Shown here: piece by piece, positions 1 to 12,840 of the stretch
Position numbering within the stretch: position 1 is the first letter of the stretch
Layout of the letters: each line of letters opens with the position of its first letter
NCBI GenBank assembly: GCA_963169105.1
Contig: OY720639.1
Coordinates: 86,472,593-86,536,592 of the forward strand
Direction: 5' to 3'
DNA from: Ceriagrion tenellum
Taxonomy: Eukaryota; Arthropoda; Insecta; Odonata; Coenagrionidae
DNA length: 64,000 nt
Position numbers and translations under genes: made by a program
The notes under the pieces: generated by a model
What the model was told of the DNA's origin: nothing
Seen by the model: the letters and a program-made list of their open reading frames with translations, nothing else
Databases searched by the model: none

Positions 1-1850
1 TCCACTGAATAACCCAGAGGCAGAGTATTATATTTGGGCAATAATTGAAATCTAAACCTTACAGTTGAATCTTAAGCAATTTCTAGTGAATTGTAGAGAA
101 TAGCTATTTTGTTTGGAAGGTTGACGGGGAACACATGGACCTGCACATGCTTAGGAGCAATTATGACAGAGCAGTAAAAGACAGTCAATGAAAACATGAA
201 GATGGGGAATATCAAACAGCCAACTAGCTAGTAAAGAAACATAGGAGAGGGGAAAATGAGAAGCAACAATATCAGAGATGCGAATGGGAATATATTGATA
301 AAGGATGAAGACATTGGGAATAGATGGAAGCATTACATTGAAGAACTCTACCAAGGGCCAATGCCACTGGAAGAAAACCTAATGAACAAAGAAAGTGAGG
401 TTGACGTGGAAGATTGGGGCCCACTCATACTGAGGAATGAATTCGATAGAAAAGTAGAAGACCTCAAGAAAAACAAAGCACCCGCAGCACACAATATCAA
501 CAGAGAAATCATCGAAGCACACAAAAATAAAGCCAAGGTCAACCAGTACAAAATAATCAAAGATAGCTATCAAAGCAGAAGACTTCCAGAAGACTATCTA
601 ACAAGTGTAACAATTGTGATACTGTAGAAGACAAGGGCTGAGAAATGTGAGGTGCACTGAACCTTGAGTCTAGTATCACAAGCATCAAAAATACTTACGT
701 GAATAATAAGCCAAAGGATAGAAATGAAAATTGAAGACAACCTCTCAAAAACAATTTGATCTAGATATAGCAGAGAAACCAAGGAGGGCTTACTCTAACT
801 GAGAATAATGGTTGAGAAAAATATAATTGTGACTACACCCCTGTATGTGGCATATGTGGACTTGGATAAAGCCTTTGACAATGTTGAGTGGAACAAGATG
901 TTCAGGCAGCTGGAAAAAATCAAGATGGATTACAACTACAGAAAAATAATATAACTGTTATACTAGAAGCAAGCCATCACAATACGGATGAGAGATGGAA
1001 GACAAATAGAGGTTAAAATCATCAAAGGAGTAAGACAAGTATGCAACCTCTCACCAGCAATGTTCAACGTACACTTAGACGAGGCAAAAAGAAAAGCAAA
1101 TGATACTGGACAGGATGGAAAAAAGATCAACGGAGAAGAAATAAACATGTTCTTCTTTGCAGAGGACATCGTAGTTGTAGCAGGAATTTGTGTTGATCTT
1201 CAAAGATCGCAAAACACAATGGACCAAGTTCTTCAAGAAGATAACAAGAAAATGCATAAGACAACTAAAATCCTTCTATGTGGAAGATAGTAGCTGGACA
1301 CATAACTCACTCTGAGGAGAGAAAATATTAGAACAAGCGAATTCCTTCACTTATCTCGGAAGAACCATCACATGAAATGGTAGAAGATCAATGGACATCA
1401 AATGAAGAATAGCCCAGTACATATAAAATTTGTGTGAAGTGTCCCACTCGATAGGTAGGAAACATGGACCATTGGAAAGGTGCACCAGAAAAAATGGGAA
1501 GCTTTCAAAACCTGGTGTCGGAGGAAGATGCTGAAGATTACATGGATGTACAAAATAAGAAGTGATAAAGTTTACAGAAGAGGGAAGGAGCCTATGGAAC
1601 ACCAAAGAGAAAATAAGAACCAGCAGGATTTGACACACCCAGAGGCACAATATTATATGGGTTCACGGAAAATATTTTTAAGGAAAAATTGAGGGAAAAG
1701 TCTCCAGAAGAAGACCCAGGAAGGCCAAATAAAGAGGAAAGTACGTAGGAAAAGTTACCAGAGAGTTAGGGTACTACGATTAGACAGGGAATGACAGAGG
1801 GCTTCAGTCAAACAGTCATACAGCTGAACGACCAATGAATAAATGGGCTG
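1..1850 (+). pseudogene. Degenerate RTE-type LINE (endonuclease-reverse transcriptase), 3' two-thirds
   Basis: Fragments in order: NGNILIKDEDIGNRWKHYIE near 280; LKKNKAPAAHNINREIIEA near 463; VAYVDLDKAFDNVEWNKM near 846 (RT motif A, with the catalytic D); IKGVRQVCNLSPAMFN near 1,021 (motif B); FFAEDIVVVAG near 1,152 (motif C, with FADD changed to FAED); ILLCGR; TWCRRKMLKITWM; and a conserved trailer with AACGACCAATGAAT near 1,827. Many stops and frameshifts show it is dead. The first 60 bases resemble the C-terminal ..PEAEYY.. block of another copy. Confidence 0.7.
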
Positions 1851-2000
1851 ATTGAGAAATATGAGAAATACTCTGCAACATCACAAACAATAGCCAAAAG
1901 TAAAATTCAATATGTACTATAAAACTTCCATAAAAAGTTACCAATTTTATCAGAGCAATTGAACAATGGAAATTAGTGAAAAATAATTGGAGAGGCGGTA

Positions 2001-2800
2001 TCACCTATTGTATGACAGAAGCCTTCTGTTACACCATGCATCACAGTGAATTTTATCAGTGTAACTATAACTCTAACTATACCTAACTTGAATAGCACTC
2101 TTAAAACAAAAAAAAAACAGAGAAATTTCTCTACAAGGGCCTTTCTTTTAAAGAGATCGATGGAGTTACCAGAAGTAGTATTTTATGAAAGATTGAAGCT
2201 GATAAAAAAAACTAAGCCATTCTATGAGCAAAGTCCACCCAAGCTCTTTTTGAAGTTGAGCCAAATATTATTTGCCGGCCCCATTCAAAGAATTTATAAA
2301 AAAAGAAGGGATACTCTAGTGTTTCAGAATGATCCAAACAAATGTGTCATTTTATTTTCTGCAAGGAACTAAGTTTTTAATCTATTAGCTGTCTCCAAGC
2401 TTCGAGTTTTCCAAGGAAAAATGTAAATTGAGATTGCATACATATTTGCATCAAACAGGAGATCCCTGCTTTATGATGTTAATCTGCTCCTCAGGAGCAT
2501 TAGTCATGTGAATTTCATTACAAAGTGAACTACATCAACATCAGTGCATTTAGTGGTACAAAATAGTGTATACAAATTAAATATGATGATCAAATGATTT
2601 AAAATGCTATTCAACCAATATTTAAACTTTACATAAGATATAATAAACAGTCAATAAACAGAATTTCCTTGCATTAATGCACAAGATGTACCGAAGTGCC
2701 CCTGAGCTGGACATCTTACTGCAATAAACTCGCTTAATTCTGGCTTTACTTTGTGAATCCATTCTAAAGAATTTCTAAAGAATTCATACACAAATCCATT
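2001..2800. other. No recognised gene
   Basis: AT-rich sequence. An open frame of 108 codons at 2046-2372 is lysine- and phenylalanine-rich and matches nothing I know. Confidence 0.3.
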
Positions 2801-3001
2801 ATAAAGAATTCAAATGAGATATGCTACTTTTTCACAGTTTTTTATTTCAGGTCGACCACGGTTTCGTCACATAGGCTACATCATCAAGTACATTCAACAT
2901 TCAAAACGTATGTACCTGATGATGTCGCCTATGTGACGAAACTGGTCGACCTGAAATAAAAAACTGTGAAAAAAGTACCATATCTCATTTGAATTCTTTA
3001 T
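2801..3001. repeat. 201-bp fold-back element
   Basis: Two arms of about 85-90 bp are near-perfect reverse complements (ATAAAGAATTCAAATGAGAT outermost, GTCGACC and GTTTCGTCACATAGGC inside) around a short loop. The inner arm carries CTGATGATGTCGCC and CGAAAC, as do other hairpins in the window. Confidence 0.8.
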
Positions 3002-3589
3002 CTTACTACAAGCCAATCCTAGCGACATAATTTTTAATCAAATTTTAAAACAACGGAAGAGAACGTTGATTAGTAAGTTTTCAATTTTCATTATTTCTCT
3101 CATTACAATTCAGCATCAGCAATTAGTAATCATTATTTTGGTCTCATGCCATCATCTCGGCATCAAAATCACCTCAACAACATCTGAAGATGTTTGCTTG
3201 CAGAGAGTGGCTAATTAAAATTATCAGTGCAAAATTTGGAATAGAGTTACGATAGAAATAGGCTAAGTATGAGTGAAAAGTAGCTTACTGTTACACATTG
3301 ATGACAGATGGAGGAATAGTCAGAAATCTCTCCGGGAATAATAATTTCCTGCATGTAGCCATTGTTGTTCACCTATTTCCTGCTTCCTTTTCTCCCTTGG
3401 CGTTGACATCACCGTGTCGTTTAAGGGTATCCCCTGACCCAAAGCCATACTGCAAATAGTTCTTATTCCTATTATCATGAAGAAGAAAACATCAGCATGC
3501 AAGGAGTAGAGTAAAATTAGCGTGATGTCACCTGCAGCCAAAATTTAACTTAGAATAATAGATATAAGGTTTCAGGGAAGGGAAAATTA

Positions 3590-4450
3590 CTACTACTTAG
3601 GCGATGACCAGTTAGGGTTCCGGAAGGGAGGGGCAACTCGGGATACAAATTGAGTGAAGAGAACACTTACACAGAGAAAAATTGAGTATAATAAGATATT
3701 TTCCATTGCTTAGTTGGTTTTAAAAAAGGTGTTTGACAGAGTAATTCAAAGGGAAAAACTAATTCTGACGTTTGGAAAAATGAGAATAAATTGGCAACAG
3801 AGGAGACTTATCCAAAACTTATATTTGGCCCAAAGGGCACAGGTGAGAGTGGCAGATAGTGAATCAGGGTGAGCAACTTAATGTTTAGGGGTAAGGCAAG
3901 GATGCCCATCGCTTTTTAACATCTATGCAGAGGAAATGTTAAGAGAGGCATGAGAAAAACAAGATATGACTATCAAAGTATGAGGGTCACTGAAAAAGTT
4001 GTTGAGATCTGTAGATGATTAGGCTCTGGTTTGTCGATCTTAGTAGAGATTACAAGTTTTACTGGCTGCTTAAGTATTTCAGGGCAAGATATACAGCATG
4101 AAGATCAACCATAAGAAAACAAAAGTTTTGAGATTCATGAAACAGACATGATGACAATCTGATGAAAAGATGTAATTTTATAATATCATATCTCACAGGG
4201 ATAGGAACTGTCCAATAACCTACCAATTGGCTGGTAGAAGACTTAAATGAAAAATAAAATATTAAAGTGCAGTAGATGATCGGAGAGATAAGGGCAGACA
4301 TTGAAAGTCATGGGTAAATGCGGTGTATGAGACTCTAAAAATGAGGAGTATTAGAAGTCAAGAAAATGAGAACATGTAAAAAGCAATTCATGAGTGAAAG
4401 AGACACGAAAGAGGAATGCAAGGATGGAGCATTATTGAAAAAATTAAAAA
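3590..4450 (+). pseudogene. Degenerate LINE reverse transcriptase
   Basis: Conceptual reading gives GDDQLGFRKGGATRDTN, KVFDRVIQREKL (motif A, altered), RRLIQNLYLAQRAQVRVAD, a decayed motif B near 3,893 and KINHKKTKVLRF after a decayed FADD near 4,012. This is the block order of RTE-like elements with FRKG.GTRD. Stops occur in every stretch. Confidence 0.6.
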
Positions 4451-4592
4451 AAGGGAGCCAGTTTTAAATGGCTATCAGCAATATCAGTAAGTTCTATGAT
4501 TTTGCTTGGTTTCAAATGGAATTGCACAATGGGTATCTACATGCTAAACTTTTAAATTTGGTATTTGTGAAGTAAAATCATCAAATTTTCAT

Positions 4593-4620
4593 GCCACCAT
4601 TTTGTTTTCAAAATGGTGGC
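4593..4620. repeat. Perfect 12-bp-stem palindrome
   Basis: GCCACCATTTTG, a TTTT loop, and its exact complement. It may be a tiny hairpin or chance; no flanking duplication was seen. Confidence 0.5.
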
Positions 4621-5224
4621 AAAGAAACAATAAATCAAAAAAAGCAACTCACAAATAAGGGAAATGGAATGAGGTGAAAACGACACATCTTCATGGGATC
4701 ACATAACATTTAGAAATGACAAGAATTTGTGATTGATATGACTGTGTTAATTGAAATTATGATAAGTCCGATGGATGTAACCATAATGTTGGATATGAAA
4801 CAAAAACTGGGTAGATGGAATTTTAAGAGTACATATCAACTTATTGGAGCAGCAAGAGGAATTGATAGGTGACATATTAGAGAAAGTTAATGCAAGATGA
4901 GCAAGCATGGGAGATTGGCATAAGATATCCAGATAGCCATAAGATAGAAATGATGCAGTTGGTATTAAATAATTGAGTGAGAAATTTTCTATATCATCAA
5001 CAACCTTTGTTTAAATTACTATTACTGAATATAAGATACGAACAACTGGAAATGAATCACCAATCAAATGATTATACAAAAACGTTTTGGATTAAGGAAT
5101 TGCCTATTACACCAGAAGTTTCCCAATGCAAGACCTTCAATCAGAGCAAGGATTGTAGACATTTTAATTTGTTGAACACAGTTGAATTTTAAATGATTGG
5201 AATATTACAGGAGAGGGATAGAGT

Positions 5225-5458
5225 CATGGGCGTACCTAGGGAGGGGGGGGAGGAGGGGAAGGGGCAGCTGTGCCCCCCTAGAAGCAAAAAAATAGTATTA
5301 GACATGCAACTAGAATAAAAATTAATTTTTTAGCAAATAATTGTACTAACTAATAAAGCACTGCTATAATTATATATAACTTTCTTAAAATGTTGTTTTC
5401 ATTCGCCTTTTCCATGCTCAAATGTTACAACCTGAGTTTTGATCCTGGGTACGCCCTT
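5225..5458. mobile_element. MITE with 9-bp target duplication
   Basis: The ends read CATGGGCGTACCTAGG and, inverted, AAGGGCGTACCCAGG. GGATAGAGT flanks both sides (5216-5224 and 5459-5467). The left interior is G-rich (GGAGGGGGGGG.., then CTGTGCCCCCC). A 9-bp duplication suggests a Mutator-like origin, although 8 bp (hAT) cannot be excluded. Confidence 0.65.
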
Positions 5459-5849
5459 GGATAGAGTATCTTTCATGATGAAATGTAAGTGTTGTGGGCC
5501 CAGTTGTCAGAAAGTTTGTGATAGCGGGTATGTTATCTGAACTGGGCAAAGGAAGGAGTACAAAGTGTATATATTTCATGATGGGTAAGTATAGGTAGAA
5601 AATAGATAGAGCTTAGGTAAGGACCCTGGGGATAGATAATTAGTTATCCATGCAAGATGCAATGAAATATGAACTCCTCAAACACGGGGAATATTATTTT
5701 CTAAGCTGAGAAAGCAGCACTAAAAGGGGGAGCTGGCCAGAAGCGACAGCTATATTAAACCATCCTAACAGAAAATAAGTATTTATTTAGTGTTCCTTTA
5801 TTGTTCATTAAGGGTGCAAATTATGTCCAGGCGAATATGTTCATTTGAT

Positions 5850-5895
5850 GTTCATTGACAGAAAGAACAGTCTAAAGTTCTTTCTGTGTTCACTG
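5850..5895. repeat. Short inverted repeat
   Basis: ACAGAAAGAAC and GTTCTTTCTGT are separated by 8 bases, with partly matching flanks (GTTCATTG / GTTCACTG). Confidence 0.45.
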
Positions 5896-7690
5896 AAAGG
5901 GATGCTATTAGAATAATGAAAGACTATTGAAAAGAACTTTCAATGAACATAAAGAGAACACTAGGTATACGAACACTTGTCAGGGAATTTATGAAACACA
6001 TTACCGGAGGTATTGAAGAAAACGTCACCGTTTTGAGGAAAATTGGACCTCCGTTTTCCTTAAAACAGATATCGCAGTTTCAGACGCCAACTCGCATTAA
6101 AACATTGAAAGAATTAACTACTCACGTATGGTATCATGCTAGGCCATGATGAGAACTGATCCATCCAAGAAGGAAAAGGTGGGGATACTGACAGGCGAGT
6201 ATCAGCCAATATCTCTAATCTGCAAGGGCATTGTAAAAGCGTTTGTTAACAGAAACGACAGGAGACCTACTCCGAGCGATACTTCATCTCTAAATTTCAT
6301 TTCTTCAATCTTCCAACGAACTGGTGTACGGACCAAACTACCCAACAGTCGGTACAAAGCTCATCAAGAAATCAGAAACGTAAATGCAGAAAAAAAGATG
6401 TAGAAGGGCCACTGCTGCATTACTTACTAAAACATAAAACCGACTCTACTAGTCCCAACATGCACATATACTTCAAAAGTTAACGTTTTTAGTTCAGCGC
6501 GCTCAATATGAACTTCATAATGCGCAACCTGTGCAATGCGCAGTACTGGGCCTAGAATCACAATTTCCAAAGAGTTGTTTTTCTGTACAGTAGATGACAG
6601 CTCTCTTCAGTTTTGGTTTTGGGGATTATGAGGGTTGTGAGGCATTGCCGCGTTGCCGTAGCAGCCAAATAAATCCTATCTTGCAATCCTTGATTGGAAG
6701 GAATCACGTTTGTCACGGCAACGTCTGTAATGGAGCTGGTATATTAGACGACATTACTCCATCGCCATATTCGATTTTGGCTATCCAAGTGTCATTGTAC
6801 ATCCTTGTGGTTCTAATGTTCGCGGTTGGAAAACATATGGTAAAATCTTCCATTACAAGCTGGTTGAATGCATCAAGGTGCTGGCTTTGTGACAAGAACG
6901 AGGAACGGGTGTGTTAAACGTTAATTCCCAGAGTGGAGGTGTGCGTCAGTAGTGCATATCTCAACGAGATGAGGAGGAGGAACTTGGACCACGGCTTGGC
7001 GAAATTATGTGATACAGGTAATATTTTGCGTCTTATGTTAGATTTTAAAAATTAATGCCTCTCCTCGCCAATTTGGTTGAAAAGACAGGCGTTTTTCGAA
7101 ATGGTGATCTCTTGAGGCCTGGTTACGCGATAAGTACATTAACCCGTCCTAGTCCATGTTCGAATGCAATAACTAAATTCGGCTTGGTCTATTTTTCTGT
7201 CCATGCATTCGTACAAACTGGCGTCGATACACGACGAATTTTCGCTTACACACGTTGACTTGTACGGGTTGATGTATCGTGAAGCCATGTCTTCGTTGCT
7301 GGAAATGCGACGGAAGTGCGAATTTGGCGTGTGTGAATGACATATGGATGGAGCTTGTCTGTGGCACTTTTATTAACCATGGAATTTTTTGGCAGGGTCA
7401 GGATAGGACGGTGCATTTTTGCCATTCAATTATGCATCCGTCATTTCAAGGTATTTTTCATTCAATTATCTCGCAGTATTTGCTGGGGCATTGCATTCGA
7501 AACTTAAAGTTGTGTGAATCTTTCAAAGCAAGGGTCTATGTAACGGACCCCATAACGTAAATATACTGGCAACCACTTTGCAGTCATGGTTGCTGTACAT
7601 ATTTGACCTTATTGTGGGGATCCAGTTAGCATTCTCCCGCATTCTAATTATGTGGCATTTCATTTCGCTTTCCTTTCATGGCATTTTGTG
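5896..7690. other. No recognised gene
   Basis: Several open frames of 60-107 codons (5943-6149, 6146-6403, 6594-6917, 7279-7560) overlap without splice logic, family motifs or codon pattern. GC content is somewhat higher around 6,600-7,400 than in its surroundings. Confidence 0.3.
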
Positions 7691-7714
7691 GTCCATGAAT
7701 CCGTGGAACTGCCA

Positions 7715-8830
7715 TGGGAGTAGCTAGGGAATTTGGCTGGGCGGGGGGGCATGGGACCACTCACCCTCCGGGAGGTCTGGGGGAAACGGAGTACCCCCAG
7801 TTCTAGAGGGAATCCGGGGGTCCCCGGGAATTTATTAAATTTAACCTTCTCAGAACTTTGATTAAGCCTTTTTTCCGCTTTCCGATGACATCTTTGTTGA
7901 ATACTGTAAGGGATTGTTGTAGGCTAGAAAATGATCGCACCGAGTTGAAAAATAAAAAAGGTTTTTATTTTCAACGAGGATTCACACATTTTCAGAGGGA
8001 TTATAGTAAACTTTGGGATGGTTATCTGCTAATAAATTAAAGACTCACAACTTCTATTTTAATTTAAAGTGAAAACAAAGAAAAGTAACAAACATTTGTT
8101 TTACAGAAATTTTCTGTTTTTCACAAAAATGTTCAGTGATGGTTGTGCCGGGAACCCTTTTCTAACAAGTGCTTTTTCGATGTGAGCAATAAATGGATTT
8201 GAAAATCTTGATTGGCTGGTTGTAGACCGAACCCACGACTTGATTCTTCGCATGACTGAAAAACTTCTTTCACATCCGCCCGAGCTGACGGGCACTCGGA
8301 TTGCTGCTCGGAGAAATCTTAAAATATTCGGCATAATGTATTCAATTATTTCTGTACTGACATTTTTAAGGTTGACCTCATTTTCCATGCTTTTGAATAT
8401 ATTTCTCAATACTGTTGCCTCGGCATTTTGGGAATGGGTATCAATATTCAAAATTTATTTTTAATTATCTATGAAATCTTCCGCTTCAGCCAAGTTCAAC
8501 TGTGTAAAGGCATCCGATACCTTTGCCGTGGGAACTGACTCAAATCTGTGCTGCAAATGTGAAGCAACGTTATCCAAAATCCTGTTGTATACATTGTTTT
8601 TCCAGTAGTCTCGAGGGTTGGGGTTGGTGTCAGATGGTAGGTCGGTCAGCTGGCTTTTTCCTACGGTAGGTTCAAAATAGTAATCGCTCGATTTTGTGGC
8701 CGGCTGCTGCCTTCTTTTCTTTGAGACAGACACAGGCTCTAGCAAAATGTCGTTGTTGTTCGCAAATTCTACTATCTTGGTCCATAAACCATCAAAATTA
8801 TTTCTGCTCTCTGCGAAACCAACATGGCCT
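7715..8830 (-). pseudogene. hAT transposase, C-terminal half, broken
   Basis: The minus strand first reads LWTKIVEFANNND and PRDYWKNNVYNRILDNVASH (8,461-8,815), then after stops near 8,460 LRFLRAAIRVPVSSGGCERS with FSVMRRIKSWVRSTTSQSR (8,101-8,451). The latter is the hAT dimerisation block (iPvssa.cERsFS.l..ik..lRs.m...rl). The layout resembles ZMYM1-like hAT proteins. A G-rich stretch at 7,715-7,840, starting ATGGGAGTAGCTAGGG, may be the 3' terminus. A LINE abuts at about 8,830 and cuts off the N-terminal half. Confidence 0.75.
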
Positions 8831-10025
8831 GGCAGTGTATTATTTTATCAGTTTGAACGAAAATTTTTCATACCAACAACAGAACACCAAATTGCGCGTA
8901 GTCTGCCGTATTTCTTTTGTAGTTCTCTCTATTTACATATACCTATATACGGATTTCGAAAGGGTAGATCTTGCGAAACCCAATTGGCCCTCTTCGTTCA
9001 TGACATCTTACTCTCGGGTGGAAATAATATTCAAGTTGACGCGATATTCCTCGATTTTAAGAAAGCTTTCGATATGGTACCTCACGTTAAGTTACTCTCA
9101 AAACTAGGAGCATATGGAATAGATAAAAACATTATTAGTTGGATTAATCAGTTCTTACATGGGCGGGAACAAAGGGTTGTCATAGACGGTATCATGTCAA
9201 ACACAGCGTTACATCGGGTGTTCCTCAGGGAAGTGTCATTGGTCCACTTTTATTTCTCTTATACGTAAATTATATTAGCAACGTCGTTAAAAGTAAGCTT
9301 AGACTCTTTGCAGACGACGCGGTTGTGTATAGGGATATTAACAATTCCGAAGATAGCGACTCGTTAACAATTGATCTACTTGCTATTCATGCTTGGTGCG
9401 AAAAGTGGCAGATGGAACTAAACATAAAAAAGTGCGTAGCAGTCAGCTTTTGGGAAATGAAAAATAGGCCAGGTAGGGCTTACAGAATTAATAATACGGA
9501 AATTATTCACGCCGAGTCTGTTAAGTACTTAGGGGTCACAATTACTCACGACATATCTTGGGGAAAACATCTTCGGGAAATATACCGTCAAGCATACAGG
9601 AGGCTAGGCTTTATCAAGAGAATACTCGGAAAATGTGATGAGAAAGTGAAAGAACGTTGTTATTTTTCAATCGTTAGGCCTCATCTGGCATTTGCTGATA
9701 GTGTGTGGGATCCATATGAAGCTAGATTGCAGATCTCTTTCTTTATACATTTTACGTTCTTATTTATGCATGATGCAAATATTGATGCTCTTATTTATGC
9801 ATGATATTTTGAATCTGTAGTAGTAGTCCTTGTACCCCTTGCATGTTGGAACGATTGACGATAGAATGTTTCTTGGTTAGTAGATTTTAATGGGCACGTT
9901 GCATGTGTGGTACGCTGGTTCCAATGTAGTTTCGGTGTTTTGCCGTATTATTGATGCATGCCTGGTGTGGAAGCACCCCCTGCCACACACCCTTTGGGTG
10001 GCTTGCAGGGTATGACGCAGATGTA
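8830..10025 (+). pseudogene. CR1/Jockey-type LINE with (TAGATG)-type 3' end
   Basis: 5'-truncated at the hAT remnant. It reads YGFRKGRSCETQLALFVHD, AIFLDFKKAFDMVPHVKLL (motif A), SGVPQGSVIGPLLF (motif B, in a shifted frame near 9,212), LRLFADDAVVYRDI (motif C, 9,301-9,340), KWQMELNIKKC, VKYLGVTITHDISWG and RPHLAFADSVWDP. A frameshift near 9,200 breaks the frame. The trailer from about 9,740 (GCATGATATTTTGAATCTG..., hairpin near 9,972-10,010) is shared with 26,200-26,480. Confidence 0.75.
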
Positions 10026-10039
10026 TTTCTAATACATTT

Positions 10040-10165
10040 AGGTTCTATGAGCGAGATATTCCCTAGTCATAATGGAGACCATGTTCGAATTATACGTTTT
10101 AATTTCACCAGCTGTGGGATACATGAATTAAACATTGCATTATTAATGGTGCAATGATATAGTTT
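10040..10165. repeat. Dispersed repeat; also the empty site for a MITE found at 33.7 kb
   Basis: GAGCGAGATATTCCCTAGTC through GAATTATACGTTTTAAT and CAGCTGTGGG recurs at 33,640-33,687 plus 34,334-34,400, where a 646-bp MITE interrupts it exactly at the TA. Confidence 0.6.
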
Positions 10166-10270
10166 TATATGACAGAAATTGTTAGTGATTAACTTACAGA
10201 CGAATGTTCGTTCAATATACCGTTATGTTCAATACAATGTTCGTTCAGTATACCGTTTTTACCACTCCAT

Positions 10271-10711
10271 GTGCAGAAATGCCATACCCAGTCTATTTTT
10301 CTACAGGTTTTGGCCGAGAATCATGATCAACCGCAGGCCGGTCATCTAGGGGTGCAGAAAACTTACGCCAGAGCTAAGAATCAGTGTTATTGGCCAGGTA
10401 TGTTGCAAGACGTCGTGCGATATGTACGTAAATGTAGCATTTGTCAGAGGTATAACGTTGAGCAAGCTCGTCGCACTGGTTATATGGGCATCCGAGAGGT
10501 GCAGGAGCCTTGGCTCGTGGTGACGACAGACCTAATGGGATATTTCGTTCGTTCGACCAAGGGCCACACTTATATTGTGGTATTCCAGGATTTATTTACG
10601 AAAAGTATCGAATTTAGAGCTTTGCGGCGCGCCACCGTGGAGACGGTGAACACCGCATTCAAAGTAACTTTGACGCGTTTGGACACTGAATTCAAGGTGG
10701 TCCCGACTTGA
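10271..10711 (+). pseudogene. Ty3/gypsy integrase fragment
   Basis: The 146-codon frame holds the HHCC zinc-binding module (ENHDQPQAGHLGVQKTYARA, YWPGMLQDVVRYVRKCSICQ) and the first part of the catalytic core with the first D (VVTTDLMGYF, YIVVFQDLFTKSIEF). The remaining catalytic D and E are absent. The sequence stops at the MITE that follows at 10,716. No LTR or other gag-pol part was seen. Confidence 0.8.
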
Positions 10712-10715
10712 CTAC

Positions 10716-11188
10716 GGCCGTGTTCCAATCCGTAGGGTGCACCCTATGCACTTACGCCCTATCCTGCACTTCACGCACTTTCTGCCCTTAATGCAGCCAG
10801 CGCCAAGGTCTACCAGTGTCCAATGTCGGAACTATATCAGAACCGCCTCGGCCCCTTAAGTTGGTCTGTGCACTTCTTTCGCCGGCCGATGAATTGCATT
10901 ATCCTTTCGCCCGTCCCTAGTATATCAGAAGAGCAACCATTAGTCGCTCAGAATTGTAATTTATCGCAAGACATAACATTGGAAATTCGCATTATTCACG
11001 AAAGGGATATTCTTAGGGCGCAAAAGGGCGCATCGTCATACACTTACCTTCCATGTGCACTAGCGCCCTAGTCATGATACGCTCTAACGGATTGGAACCG
11101 CACTATACGACGTCACAACCGGAAAATGACAATCGAAAAGAGCACATAAGGGTACGAAGTGTGCATAATATCGGATTGGAACACGGCC
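10716..11188. mobile_element. MITE, 473 bp
   Basis: The ends are GGCCGTGTTCCAATCC and its exact inverse, flanked by TAC on both sides (10,713-10,715 and 11,189-11,191). The subterminal regions have further imperfect complementarity and repeated GCGCCCTA/GTGCA words. Confidence 0.7.
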
Positions 11189-11194
11189 TACGTT

Positions 11195-12239
11195 AGTCAA
11201 GGCTAAATGCTAAGCTACGCATTTTAATTTATCCAGTTTAAAAATCCTGATTCCGCCGATAAAATCGGTTACCTACTGAAAACCAAAATCGATGCAAAAA
11301 TACGCAGATCGTTTCACGAAAGTTTGTTCAATATTTTGTGTAATACAAATGGTTTAGGTGAAGGTTGATTTTAGTTAGTACTAATGATGAAATGTCGAAA
11401 GCAAATAACTAAAACCGCAGGTTCATACGGGCCACACGAAAGGTCCCTTGGTGCACTGAAACGTCACATCTGCGAACCTTAAGGTGTAAACGATGGTTTC
11501 AGACCTCACTTGATGGAATTCCTTGATATCTGGGAAAGAAGGATTAACTTTGCAATTCCAAGTTGTAAAAGATTTATTTACGACCGATTTCGCCGCAGTG
11601 CAGCATCGTCAGGTACAAAGACATATTATCCACTCGATATATACACATAAAATTCTATGGATGAAGGAGGGGGGGCGGGTGAAGGAGGAGAAGTCACAGG
11701 TAAGGCGTTGGGAAGGTATTGGGTTGGATGGGTGGGGGTGGTGGGCGTAAATAAATCTTTTACAACGTGGAATTTCAAAGTTAATCCTTCTATCCCTGAA
11801 ACCTTAAGGTGTTTTTTTCAGCGCTAATCTCCAGTCGTTGAGTGTCCATATTGATGGCTTTTCGAGTAGATCGAAAAACTTTTTGGACGACACGTCACGT
11901 AAGTACTACAATTTATGTGTTGGAAACAAACATTTTATAATATAAATGACGCTAGAATTATGATTTAAAATTTTTCCTCAATAAAATAATAGTTGTGACT
12001 TGGGTTTAAGACGCGGTTTTCGTAAATTTGGCGAAAACCGTATGCAAGTACTTGTTTTTAATTCGGCGTGATGCCTTGATATTTAATAGAAAATAAAAAA
12101 AATAAGAAATATGAAACGTAAATTTTCGCATTTAGGAGAAAATCTGTTCGATTGTCATGTAATTATACGGAAAAGTATGTCAAGTACCGTAAGACTACCT
12201 GTTGAAATAGCTTAAAGTTGCCAAGAAACGAAATCGGTA
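11195..12239. other. No recognised gene
   Basis: AT-rich DNA with a G-rich patch at 11,660-11,745. An open frame at 11,523-11,750 runs through that patch and has no family resemblance. Confidence 0.3.
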
Positions 12240-12840
12240 GCATGCAATTCCTTTCCGCTTGGATCCTTTTTCCGAGTATTTTCTGCTTAAGTGATTTACA
12301 CGTGCCAGAAAACCGTAAGTAACTCATATCACAAGTTTCACTGAAGCTTCAAAAGTATGATCCCGTTGAAAAAACTGCGACTCTCAGTGACGCCAAAAGC
12401 ACACACCCAACAATTTCTAATATATACTCGTTTGCAAAGTTTCTCGCGAATTTTTACGTATTTTCCATCTATTTTCTGCTTTTGGGTACATAAATGGTAA
12501 ACACGTGCCAGGAAAACCGCAAGTAACTCCTATCACAAGATTTGCTGATGCTTCAGATGGATGAACCCATTGAAAAAGACTTCGACCGCCAGCGACGCCG
12601 AAAGTACATGCTAAAACTTTCTACTACATACACGTTTTCAAAGTTTCTCGCGAATGTGTACATATTTTCCATTCGTTTTCTGCTTTCGGGTTGGATAGAG
12701 GTTAACGTGTGCTAGGAAAACCACTAGTGACTCATATCACAAGATTCGCTAAAACTTCAGAAGGATGAACCCGTTGATAATAATTGTGACCGTCAGTGTC
12801 GCCGAAAGTACGGGACTAAATTCATGAATATATATTATGG
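12240..12840. repeat. Tandem repeat, about 203-bp unit, three copies
   Basis: Blocks such as CGTGCCAG(G)AAAACCG.AAGT, TATCACAAG, GATGAACCC.TTGA and AAGTTTCTCGCGAAT recur with starts at about 12,301, 12,504 and 12,706 (spacings 203 and 202). A partial unit precedes the first. The copies are clearly diverged, suggesting a small old satellite block. Confidence 0.75.

Noticed and set aside
2046..2372. 108-codon lysine-rich frame
   Set aside because: Composition follows local A-richness; no known family; no regulatory signals.
6594..6917. 107-codon frame with a hydrophobic stretch
   Set aside because: No family pattern, no splice or promoter support, and the other strand is also open.
8694..9107. 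137-codon plus-strand frame spanning hAT and LINE
   Set aside because: It runs antisense through the hAT remnant and out of frame with the LINE; an artefact of the junction.
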